DNA of 34,287 bases from Bacteroidales bacterium (lineage in GTDB: Bacteria; Bacteroidota; Bacteroidia; Bacteroidales; UBA4181), in contig JAISWR010000003.1 in NCBI GenBank assembly GCA_031270985.1, positions 1 through 34,287 of the forward strand, given 5' to 3'. Shown piece after piece: positions 1 through 7,524 of the stretch; the first letter of the stretch is position 1, and each line of letters starts with the position of its first letter. The translations under genes were made by a program, and so were the position numbers. The notes beneath the pieces are model-generated. The model did not search any database, was not told where the DNA came from, and worked only from the letters and a program-made list of their open reading frames with translations.

Positions 1-56
1 CCGTCATATTTACCCCGTCTATGATTGTAATAGTTTAGTAAACAAAAGTATGTTAG

Positions 57-94
57 GATTTTATAGACTACCTAATTAGGTAGTCTATAAAATC
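57..94. repeat. Perfect 38-bp palindrome
   Basis: The two 19-base halves are exact reverse complements, with an AATT centre and AT-rich outer arms around the core GACTACCT/AGGTAGTC. As RNA it would fold into a long hairpin ending in T-rich sequence on both strands, so it could be a bidirectional terminator for whatever lies left of the window. A dimeric protein-binding site is the alternative. The rest of 1-188 shows no gene that I can support. Confidence 0.6.
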
Positions 95-188
95 AGTGTA
101 ATGGTTTAAATATTAATATTTTACAGGAAATAACTACCTAACTTTTGCGGAGTTAGGGTTTGAATATCATTCCTGTAAGGATACCGCC

Positions 189-228
189 AAAAAAAAGACG
201 CCAGCAACACTTTTGTTGTCGGCGTCTT
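189..228 (-). terminator. Intrinsic terminator after the Gfo/Idh gene
   Basis: Read on the minus strand, an 8-bp GC-rich stem (AAGACGCC/GGCGTCTT) continues through one mismatch into a second pairing block and is followed at once by a run of eight T. It lies 17 bases past the stop codon of the Gfo/Idh/MocA gene and fits a rho-independent terminator closing the glycan-utilization transcription unit. Confidence 0.8.
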
Positions 229-245
229 CATCAGATAACGAAGCA

Positions 246-1742
246 TTACATGTCCAGAATATCCCGTTGGTATGCTTTCTGCGCTTGTGGTTTTAGGGAG
301 GTCATGTCGGCGATTTTAACCGGCTGTCCCGAAGCAATACTGTTGCGGGCTGCGATGCCTATCAGACATGCGAAAGATCCGTCCCTTGTCCCGGCGCACT
401 GTTTATACGGGTCGGGAGTATTGGGGATAAAAATCTGGTCGCGGAGCAGGTTGTCGCCGCCGCCATGTCCGGATGATCCGTTGGACACTTGAATGTACTG
501 ACGTCTGGAAAAGTTCTTGTACAGGACGATTTCGTCGTAATCTCTGTCCTGCGTAGGGTTTGATTCCTGAATCCATGCGTCCATGCGTCCTTTCGTACCG
601 TTGAATGCAATGCGATAGCCTTCATACGGCGAATAGGCGGTAAGCGAGTAAGACACCTGTACGCCGTTTGCATACTTGATGGTGGCTGCCATTTTGTCGA
701 AAATGTTGATGTCGTTTTTGAAAACACATCCGTCGCGCAGGTAGCCGTCATATTTTTCACAATCGATGTACAGTCGCCTGTACGGGCTAACAAAGGATTG
801 CGCTGCCTGTCCGCCGGGACGTCTCACGCCTGCCGCATCCTGCATGGCTGCCGACATTGCAGGGCGTTCCAGTTGGAAGTAGAACTGACATTCGGCGGTG
901 TGCGGACACGTGCGACAGTTTTCGGCGCGGAACTTTCCGTTTTTGCCGTAAAAATCCAGCGAACCCAGCGCGTACACTGTTTCGGGGTCGCTGTCGATCC
1001 ACCAGTTCAGCAGGTCGAAATGGTGGCTTGCTTTGTGTACCCACAGCGAACCGCTTTTTTCCACCAGCCTGTGCCAGCGGCGGAAATAATCCGCTCCGTG
1101 TCGCGTGTCCAGATACCAGTGGAAGTCCACAGAGGTCAGGTCGCCTATTTCGCCGGCGCGCAACAGTTCCCACATTTTTGCGCGATGGGGCGAATAACGG
1201 TAGTTGAACGTCACGCGGGTTTTCTTGCCCGTGCGTTTTTCGGCGTCCAGGATTTGCTGCACTTTCTTTTCATCGGTGGTCATCGGCTTCTCGGTAATGA
1301 CATTCACTCCAAGTTCCATGCCGCGCACGATGTATTCGTTGTGCGTAGCGTCCACAGTGGTCACAATGAGCAAATCCGGCTTGGTTTCCCGAATCATTTT
1401 TTCAAAAGCGCCCATCGGATTTGCGAGGTCGCTGTAAGTGGGGCAATTTGCTCTGATGATTTCCTTGCCGGCTTCCACGCGACCGGGATTCATATCGCAC
1501 AGTCCCACGAATTCAATCCTGTCCGAATATTGCTGTGTTAGGCCGCTTCCCCACATGCTGGTGCCGCGTGAGCCTGTGCCGACCATAGCTAATTTTACTT
1601 TGCCGGCAGCAGCAGGACGGGCAGACGCATCGGCTGTTGCCGCCCGAAGTTCCGATACGGGATTGATGATGGCGCTTCCTGCAAGGACTGTGCCCGATGT
1701 TGCCAGAAAGTTACGCCTTGACATTGATTGGTTTGCGTTCAT
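246..1742 (-). CDS. Tat-exported Gfo/Idh/MocA family oxidoreductase-like protein
   Basis: This 498-residue protein belongs to the Gfo/Idh/MocA NAD(P)-dependent oxidoreductase family. The N-terminus carries a twin-arginine signal (SRRNFLATSG, residues 8-17), so it should be folded in the cytoplasm and exported. A Rossmann nucleotide-binding segment follows (KLAMVGTGSRG, 50-60), then the family EKP motif (151-153) and the His-rich HKASHHFD segment (236-243) in the substrate domain. Within the C-terminal domain is an unusual cysteine cluster C276-x2-C279-x5-C285, with C328 and C339 nearby. Exported relatives include GH109 glycosidases, which use NAD as an internal cofactor for glycoside cleavage, so the protein may be a glycosidase or a sugar oxidoreductase. 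It sits at the 3' end of the PUL, 113 bp after the GH43 gene, with its own possible -7 box at 1782-1789. Exact activity is not assignable. Confidence 0.9.
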   Translation of the reverse strand: MNANQSMSRRNFLATSGTVLAGSAIINPVSELRAATADASARPAAAGKVKLAMVGTGSRGTSMWGSGLTQQYSDRIEFVGLCDMNPGRVEAGKEIIRANCPTYSDLANPMGAFEKMIRETKPDLLIVTTVDATHNEYIVRGMELGVNVITEKPMTTDEKKVQQILDAEKRTGKKTRVTFNYRYSPHRAKMWELLRAGEIGDLTSVDFHWYLDTRHGADYFRRWHRLVEKSGSLWVHKASHHFDLLNWWIDSDPETVYALGSLDFYGKNGKFRAENCRTCPHTAECQFYFQLERPAMSAAMQDAAGVRRPGGQAAQSFVSPYRRLYIDCEKYDGYLRDGCVFKNDINIFDKMAATIKYANGVQVSYSLTAYSPYEGYRIAFNGTKGRMDAWIQESNPTQDRDYDEIVLYKNFSRRQYIQVSNGSSGHGGGDNLLRDQIFIPNTPDPYKQCAGTRDGSFACLIGIAARNSIASGQPVKIADMTSLKPQAQKAYQRDILDM

Positions 1743-1781
1743 ATTGATGTTGTTTTTTTAGGTGATTAAACTATATCGGTA

Positions 1782-1789
1782 CAAATGTA
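1782..1789 (-). promoter_or_regulatory. Candidate Bacteroidota -7 promoter box (TACATTTG)
   Basis: On the minus strand TACATTTG matches the TAnnTTTG consensus of Bacteroidota primary-sigma promoters. It lies about 40 bases before the Gfo/Idh start codon. No TTTG -33 element at the standard spacing was seen, so support is partial. Confidence 0.4.
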
Positions 1790-1855
1790 CGGATTTTTTT
1801 TACACTCATCGCGTAATGAAATTTTTTTATGAATTTTTATGAATTTTAATTTCGG

Positions 1856-3481
1856 TCATTTCGGTCCGTCATAATCGTATTTAAACCGGTCGAACAACGC
1901 TACGCCGTCATCTTTCAGTTCGTTGTAGCTGAACAGTCCGATACGCGCTCCTTTCCAGAAACCGAACATGGCATGGAACGCTTTCCCGAAAGGGATGAAA
2001 TTTTTATTGTCGGTGCTGTAATAAAAATGGTTTTGATTCGTCAGGAAGTTGAGTTTTACTTTCAGATAAACCACTTTTGCGGCAACGGGCTGTTTTTCGA
2101 CATAGTTTTTGCTGGCGTCGAAATAATCAATCCGTACCCTTCTGCCGTCGGTTCTGGGCTGTACGAACAAGTCTTCGTTGTTTTCAAAGAACAGGTAGTT
2201 TTTTCCGCCTGTTCGGTACACGCCGAAGAGGTTGTACATGGAGCCGAAACTGCATAATCCTGCTTTCTGTCCTTCGGCGATTTTGCTGACGTCCAGCGCA
2301 ACGACGGCTTCTCCGGAGGCGCCCATAGTTTTCTGGGTGAGGGTATTTTTGGCTCTCAGGAAACTTTCGCTTTTCAACGCTTTCAGGCTCAGATAGCCGG
2401 GTTTTTCAACAAGCGACCATGCCGTATTGTCGGGATTATGGTTGAACTGCCATTGCAAACCGAGTGCAGGCGCGTTGAAATCATCGTCCGACTGGGGTGC
2501 GTGGATGGGCGGCGTTTTTTCGATAGCGGGTTTTTTCCACACATATACCGGCTCGCCGATGCCGTTGCGGTCAATATCCACGCCAAACAGTGGCCAGTCA
2601 TCCGCCCAGCGGACGGGTTGCAGATGCACCACTCGTCCCAAGGCGCCGGATTGTTGAAAATGATAGAACCACCACTCTCCTTCCGGCGTGTCCACCAATG
2701 CGCCCTGATGTGGTCCGTTGACAGACGTGCTGCCTGTTTCCAGCACCACTTTCTTTTCGTAAGGCCCATAAATATTTTTGGAACGCAGGACGGTTTGCCA
2801 GCCTGTTCCTACGCCTCCTTCGGGAATGTTGATGTAGTAATATTCCCCGCGTTTGAATATTTTGGTGCCTTCGGCTACGGGTCCCGTATAGACGGTAACG
2901 CCATCATCCAGCAACTGTGTGCCTTCTTCGCTCATTTTATGGATGATGATGGGGCCTGCTCCGTGTACGCTGTGTCCGAGATACGCCTTGCCGTCGTCGT
3001 CCCAGAACGGACACGGATCTTCCCATTTCTCAATCTTTTTGACAAGCGTCATTGTCCAGGGTCCTTCGGCTTTTTCGGCGTTGCACATGAACAGTCCTTC
3101 GGGGATGGTGCAGAAATACACCCAAAATTTACCTGCATGGTAGCGGATGGACGGTGCCCACGAACCGTTGGAATAACTGTTCACGTTGTCGTAATCGGGA
3201 AAATCCAGTCGCGAATAAATCTGCGCTATGATTTTCCAGTTCACCATGTCCTCCGATTCCAGCACAGGCATTCCCATGTATTGAAATTCGGAGCACACCA
3301 TGTAGTATTTATCGCCCACCCGCACCACGTCGGGGTCGGAGTAGTCCGCATTGAGGATGGGATTGATGTATGTGCCGTTGCCCTGGTCGCCCCACGATCC
3401 TGTTTTCGGCTGTGCATGAGCGGTTGCAACAAAGAACGCGGAGAACAGCAACGTTTTCGCTATATTATGTAATATTTTCAT
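1856..3481 (-). CDS. Glycoside hydrolase family 43 enzyme with C-terminal sandwich domain
   Basis: A secreted 541-residue enzyme, starting at the ATG that opens a clear signal peptide (MKILHNIAK...ATAHAQ). An in-frame extension to 3613 would overlap the upstream gene and lacks signal-peptide character. The five-bladed propeller of GH43 occupies roughly residues 35-330. The three catalytic acids are recognisable: general base D49 in the YSDPDV motif, pKa-modulating D155 in EDPCPFWDDDG, and general acid E204 in VAEGTKIFKRGEYYY. Residues about 360-540 resemble the concanavalin-like DUF1349/beta-xylosidase C-terminal domain found in this family. GH43 enzymes are inverting beta-xylosidases, alpha-L-arabinofuranosidases or arabinanases; which one cannot be decided here. 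It lies 35 bp downstream of the unassigned glycosidase-like gene and is probably co-transcribed with it. Confidence 0.93.
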   Translation of the reverse strand: MKILHNIAKTLLFSAFFVATAHAQPKTGSWGDQGNGTYINPILNADYSDPDVVRVGDKYYMVCSEFQYMGMPVLESEDMVNWKIIAQIYSRLDFPDYDNVNSYSNGSWAPSIRYHAGKFWVYFCTIPEGLFMCNAEKAEGPWTMTLVKKIEKWEDPCPFWDDDGKAYLGHSVHGAGPIIIHKMSEEGTQLLDDGVTVYTGPVAEGTKIFKRGEYYYINIPEGGVGTGWQTVLRSKNIYGPYEKKVVLETGSTSVNGPHQGALVDTPEGEWWFYHFQQSGALGRVVHLQPVRWADDWPLFGVDIDRNGIGEPVYVWKKPAIEKTPPIHAPQSDDDFNAPALGLQWQFNHNPDNTAWSLVEKPGYLSLKALKSESFLRAKNTLTQKTMGASGEAVVALDVSKIAEGQKAGLCSFGSMYNLFGVYRTGGKNYLFFENNEDLFVQPRTDGRRVRIDYFDASKNYVEKQPVAAKVVYLKVKLNFLTNQNHFYYSTDNKNFIPFGKAFHAMFGFWKGARIGLFSYNELKDDGVALFDRFKYDYDGPK

Positions 3482-3516
3482 GTTGAAAGATGATGAATAT
3501 TCTCTTTTTTTGCACA

Positions 3517-5679
3517 TCAGGGCATCGGTGACAGTCCTTCCCAGCGCACATCCCATTTGCCGTCTTTCGGAAATCCGGGTGTCGGCACGGTATTGCCGTC
3601 CCAGCCGGCGCACATCATCGCGACGGCGGTGAGCAATCCTCCGTTGCCCGGCAGGTAGATGCGCAGCCGTTCGGTCTGGTAGTTATGTCCGTTGGGCAGG
3701 TAAGTGTTGGTGCGTTTGTCCATCAGCAAGGCGCCCACCGCCTTTTCGGGTTCTCCCAAACGCGCGGCGCACATGGCGACGGTGGGAAAGTCCCAACCCC
3801 AGGTACGCTCCCAGTTCCATTTGTCCCATATCCAATCGAAAGTGGTTTTCATGATTTCCGGTTCCAGCAGCGGACTTTGCGGCAGGATACCCACTGAACC
3901 CAGCACAATCATGTGGTCGGAGGTGAAACGCACATCTTCGTATGTTTGCGGGGCGGATTCGGCTGCCAGATACAAGCCGTCTTTGGACGCTAAATGCGAC
4001 AAACGGTTGATGATGTCGTCCCATTGAGGGTCTCTGTCCATGCCTGCTCTTTCGCGCCATTGCTGGGCAATCGACAGGGCGAAACGCCAGTAAGACAGCT
4101 CGAACGGGGGATTGACGGTTTCCGCAGGGCGGAGTGTTTCCTGGGCGGGAATGACGCCTTTGATGATGTAGCGATCGTTGGCGCTGTCCAGCGTTGCGAA
4201 AGATGCCATGAATTTGGCGCTTTCCAACACCAGATGCAGGTGTTTTTTCAGTGTTTCGGGCGTCGGCTGTTGACGGTAAATCAGTTCGGACATGTAGACG
4301 TAGTGGGGTTGCTGCCAGATGAGGAATGAGCCTACCGACGAGGGCGCTTCTATGCCTGAGGGATCCGTCATTTTCATCCAACGAATACCGTCGAAATGCT
4401 GTCTTTCGGCTATTTCGCGTGCAACAGGTTCTACTTTTTCGTACCATTCCAGGCTGGGCGCCAGCAGTTCCGGTCTGTTCCACAGGGCAAAATGCGCCTG
4501 ATGCCACCAGTGCATCTCCAGATGGAATTTGCCGAACCAGCTGTTGTATGTCAAGCCTGTTTCCTGAGGCGGTTCCGGCGAAGCGCTTTGAATGGCGGTG
4601 AGATACTGTGACAGCACTACACGCCGCTCCAATTCTTTGGCGCGTTCGTCCGTGCATTGCGAGAAATCCACCACGCCTCCGTTTTTCCAGAATTGTTGCC
4701 GGTGTTCCTGCGCCTGCAACGCCGTTGCCTCAAAGGTTTCAGCAGCGGTAAAGGTGGCTTGCGGCGCAAAATCCACCGTAAAGGCGAGATGGTCGCCCTG
4801 CGTTTCCAGCACGAAATAGTGGGGTGATTTTTCTTTAAGGGTTGCCTGTCCTTCCCACACTATTTTGATAAAATAGGTGGTGGCGTCTATGTTCCGTTCC
4901 AGCAGGGCAAAATTGTCGCCCTGTTCAACGATTTTGGTCAGGTGGTCGGCAGGGCGATTCCAGTTGCATGCATCGTCGCTGTGCTGTCCGGTGGGATACG
5001 GGAAACGGAATTTCACGCCGGCTTTGCCTTCTTTCAGCAGCGGCGATTCGATTCTTGCGGCAATCCTGTCCTCCGACGGGTGGCATACGGTGCTTACCTT
5101 GAACGGGCTGCTATCCAGCGTAAATGCGCTGTTGATGCGTCCGTTCCACATGTCCAATGTCTGGCTGACGTCGGAAATATCTTCGGGGCGGGCGAGGGAG
5201 CCGTCGGTTTTCAGCAGTTCCAGCCCCACAATGCCCAAATGTAGCCGATGGGGATTGGCGCGGAAATAGTCCACCGCTTCCATACGCCTGCCGAAGCTCT
5301 TGGCTTCAACGGAGTTTAAGCCCGGCATCCGCAACTGAACGGAGTACAAGCCGGGTTGTCCATGACCGAAATCATAACTTTCCAGCGTTTCCTCGAATTT
5401 GTAATCCTTCGTATTCGGGAAACTGTGCCAGCCCCAGTGGGATTGCGTGCCCAACGGAACTCCCAGCGCATAAAACTCCTGAAACGTCTGTAATCCGGTG
5501 GCATCCACCGTGACGGCAAAACTGCCGTTGCCTACAGAGAACGAGGATAGCGTGTCGAACGCGGTTACTACCGGATTGTTGCGCGTAACAAGCGCTTCGC
5601 GGTCAATACTTTTCGGTTGCATGACGCATGAGGCACACAACCAAAGTGCGATAAAAAGGTTTAATAGACTGATTTTCAT
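3517..5679 (-). CDS. Lipoprotein resembling six-hairpin (alpha/alpha)6 glycosidases, unassigned
   Basis: The chosen ATG gives 720 residues with a lipoprotein signal (MKISLLNLFIALWLCASC, lipid Cys18); the longer frame to 5814 begins with a non-signal extension. An N-terminal beta-rich half (about 25-350) is followed by an alpha-helical half rich in Trp/His motifs such as NSWFGKFHLEMHWWHQAHFA and MTDPSGIEAPSSVGSFLIWQ. This plan (beta-sandwich then helical barrel) resembles clan GH-L/GH-M-like glycosidases such as GH65 and GH95. I cannot assign a CAZy family or pinpoint the catalytic acids. Location beside GH43 and SusCD supports glycan hydrolysis at the outer membrane or in the periplasm. A phosphorylase of the GH65 type is a less likely alternative for an exported lipoprotein. 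Confidence 0.75.
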   Translation of the reverse strand: MKISLLNLFIALWLCASCVMQPKSIDREALVTRNNPVVTAFDTLSSFSVGNGSFAVTVDATGLQTFQEFYALGVPLGTQSHWGWHSFPNTKDYKFEETLESYDFGHGQPGLYSVQLRMPGLNSVEAKSFGRRMEAVDYFRANPHRLHLGIVGLELLKTDGSLARPEDISDVSQTLDMWNGRINSAFTLDSSPFKVSTVCHPSEDRIAARIESPLLKEGKAGVKFRFPYPTGQHSDDACNWNRPADHLTKIVEQGDNFALLERNIDATTYFIKIVWEGQATLKEKSPHYFVLETQGDHLAFTVDFAPQATFTAAETFEATALQAQEHRQQFWKNGGVVDFSQCTDERAKELERRVVLSQYLTAIQSASPEPPQETGLTYNSWFGKFHLEMHWWHQAHFALWNRPELLAPSLEWYEKVEPVAREIAERQHFDGIRWMKMTDPSGIEAPSSVGSFLIWQQPHYVYMSELIYRQQPTPETLKKHLHLVLESAKFMASFATLDSANDRYIIKGVIPAQETLRPAETVNPPFELSYWRFALSIAQQWRERAGMDRDPQWDDIINRLSHLASKDGLYLAAESAPQTYEDVRFTSDHMIVLGSVGILPQSPLLEPEIMKTTFDWIWDKWNWERTWGWDFPTVAMCAARLGEPEKAVGALLMDKRTNTYLPNGHNYQTERLRIYLPGNGGLLTAVAMMCAGWDGNTVPTPGFPKDGKWDVRWEGLSPMP

Positions 5680-5706
5680 TATAGGTTTGATTAAAAAATG
5701 ATGAAA

Positions 5707-5714
5707 CAAATATA
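5707..5714 (-). promoter_or_regulatory. Candidate -7 promoter box for the GH gene pair (TATATTTG)
   Basis: TATATTTG on the minus strand fits TAnnTTTG and sits about 28 bases before the start codon at 5679. Together with the terminator at 6012-6046 it suggests that the two hydrolases form a transcription unit separate from susCD. No well-spaced -33 TTTG was found. Confidence 0.45.
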
Positions 5715-5822
5715 CTACTTTTTTGGTTTTTAAAGAACTTTCTCGAAAAAATTTCCTAAAGTTTTTAGGTGATGCAAAACAAATAAAACGATACCCGTAT
5801 TGAAACGACCTCAAAGTGACGC

Positions 5823-5903
5823 ACCGTCATTGCGAGACACGAAACAATCCACATTATTCCGAATGATTGCTCCCCCTTCGTGCCTCGCTGTCGTAATGAC
5901 GGT
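5823..5903. repeat. Palindromic intergenic repeat of the CGTCATTGCGAG type
   Basis: Outer arms ACCGTCATT and AATGACGGT are exact reverse complements. Inside, GCGAGaCACGAA and CAATC reappear inverted with small gaps on the other side (TTCGTGCCTCGC, GATTG). The result is an imperfect 81-base hairpin. The core resembles a repeat seen in intergenic regions of many unrelated bacterial genomes, usually read as a miniature palindromic element. It has no coding capacity. The gap 5680-6054 contains this repeat, the terminator at 6012-6046 and a candidate promoter box, and no gene. Confidence 0.7.
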
Positions 5904-6011
5904 AAATCGTCCTTTTGATACAGTCCGGAAAATCATTATATCCTGTTTATCTCGCATCACATAAAAAGCCTTTCGTTCTTTAAAGAATCTTTACTTGCTT
6001 TGAAAAATAAA

Positions 6012-6046
6012 AAAGCAGGGACAAAGTTACGTATTGTCCCTGCTTT
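6012..6046 (-). terminator. Intrinsic terminator after susD
   Basis: A perfect 13-bp stem (AAAGCAGGGACAA with its complement, 9-base loop) begins 8 bases past the susD stop and is followed on the minus strand by a T-rich tract. It should stop most susCD transcripts before the downstream hydrolase genes. Confidence 0.88.
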
Positions 6047-6054
6047 CACAAAAA

Positions 6055-7506
6055 TTAAGGATTTTGCAGGATTACTTCCGGGTTTTGCGTGATGACCTTC
6101 AGCGGGATGGGCCACACCAACTGTACTTTGGCAATGGCTTTATCAGATGCTCCCAGCACTGCCTGCGCTTTTCCCGTGCGTTTCAAGTCGAAATAGCGAT
6201 GAAATTCCAGCGCCAGTTCCACATGCCGTTCGTGCGCAATGGCTTCGTCAAGCGTGGGATACAGGGCGATGGGATATGCGGCGTTGCCCCACTCCGGCAG
6301 ATTTGCCCTTCTCCGCACTTCGTTCAGGTATTGCGCGTCGCCGGTGACTTCGGACAGCAGCAGCAGTATGTCGGCATAACGCAGCACGATGAAATTGTTG
6401 TCGCACATTTCCACTTCGCCTACCCTTGGTGCATCGAGGTCTATCCATTTGCCGGGGAAGCGGTGGTTAGGAAACTCCTCACCCGTACTGGTCTTCCATC
6501 CGTTCACTATGGAGAGGTCTCTGCGGGGATCGTTGGGTTCATAGGCGTTCCACAAGTCGACGGTTACTTGATTGTCGCCTCCGCCTGCCGCATGGAGCAA
6601 CTGTCCGACGAACGGGCCGTTCAGGAACACCCCGTCATGGTTTTCGTGCGGGGTAAACATTCGCCAGTAGGAGCTGTACGGGTTGCCCGATCCGCCCTTG
6701 TACTGTATTTCGAATACAGACTCGGCGCCGTTCTTTTTGGTCATGTCCCACAGGTCGGCGTAGTTCACCAGCGCAAATCCGGCTTTTTGGTAGATGTTAC
6801 GCAGGGCTGTTTCCGCCAGCGCCTTGTCGCCGCTTGCGTTCCGCGCCAGATAGACTTTTGCCAGGATGCCGTAAGCGGCTTCCTTGCATATTCTGCCTTT
6901 TTCGGCAACACTGGGCTTGGCGGGCAGTTTGTCGGCGGCAAATTTCAAATCCTCAATGACTTGCTCATACACCTGAGCGACGGGCGTCCGCCCCTGCGCG
7001 TAACTTTCGTCCACGTTCAGCGGCTTTGTCACCAAAGGGACGTCGCCCCACATCTGCACCATCAGGGAATAATACAAGCCGCGCAGAAACCTTGCTTCGC
7101 CTTCATACTGATCCTTAGAGGCAATGCTTGACGCCTGTACCTTCTCAATGAAAGTATTCACGCGGAACAGCGACTGATAAAAATTCTCCCAAAAACCGTT
7201 GATGAGCGCATTGTCTTCCTTGACAGCATGGGCATTAATATTTAAATACTCACCGATGGTACCGTTGTGCGCATATAAGGTGGCATTGTCGGACATCAGT
7301 TCGCCGTAATAGGACACCGGGCCGGAAGGTCCGTAGATAGTGTGCAACGTCCGGTATACCGCCATGATTGCCGTATTGAAATCGGATTCTGTCTGGTAAA
7401 AATCCTGTTCGTTCATGTTGGATATGGGTGAACGTTCGAGAAAATCCTTACTACATGAACCCGTCAGAAAAATTGAAATAGTGATAAAAAATATTGTTTT
7501 TTTCAT
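6055..7506 (-). CDS. SusD/RagB family outer-membrane glycan-binding lipoprotein
   Basis: Starting at the MKK codon at 7506 (two further ATGs lie just upstream at 7512 and 7515) the protein has 483 residues. A lipoprotein signal ends at Cys18 in LTGSCSKDFLERSP, and the residues after the Cys (SKDFLE) suit a Bacteroidota surface-export signal. The N-terminal DFLERSPISNMNEQDFYQTESDFNTAI region and the C-terminal WPIPLKVITQNPEVILQNP ending are typical of SusD/RagB proteins, as is the RYADILLLLSE segment. SusD caps the SusC barrel and delivers oligosaccharides to it. It follows susC by 18 bp in the same operon and precedes a strong terminator. The ligand cannot be predicted from sequence. Confidence 0.97.
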   Translation of the reverse strand: MKKTIFFITISIFLTGSCSKDFLERSPISNMNEQDFYQTESDFNTAIMAVYRTLHTIYGPSGPVSYYGELMSDNATLYAHNGTIGEYLNINAHAVKEDNALINGFWENFYQSLFRVNTFIEKVQASSIASKDQYEGEARFLRGLYYSLMVQMWGDVPLVTKPLNVDESYAQGRTPVAQVYEQVIEDLKFAADKLPAKPSVAEKGRICKEAAYGILAKVYLARNASGDKALAETALRNIYQKAGFALVNYADLWDMTKKNGAESVFEIQYKGGSGNPYSSYWRMFTPHENHDGVFLNGPFVGQLLHAAGGGDNQVTVDLWNAYEPNDPRRDLSIVNGWKTSTGEEFPNHRFPGKWIDLDAPRVGEVEMCDNNFIVLRYADILLLLSEVTGDAQYLNEVRRRANLPEWGNAAYPIALYPTLDEAIAHERHVELALEFHRYFDLKRTGKAQAVLGASDKAIAKVQLVWPIPLKVITQNPEVILQNP

Positions 7507-7524
7507 GATCATCATATTTAAAGA

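Noticed and set aside
2438-3472. Long plus-strand frame of 344 codons opposite the GH43 gene
   Set aside because: The opposite strand encodes a complete GH43 enzyme with all catalytic acids; the antisense frame has no recognisable domain.
3482-3613. N-terminal extension of the GH43 gene
   Set aside because: It would overlap the end of the upstream glycosidase-like gene and bury the signal peptide behind 44 residues.
5680-5814. N-terminal extension of the glycosidase-like lipoprotein
   Set aside because: The lipoprotein signal starts at 5679, and the extension covers the candidate promoter box.
6034-7131. Plus-strand frame of 365 codons opposite susD
   Set aside because: Antisense shadow of a clear SusD gene; it also runs through the susD terminator.
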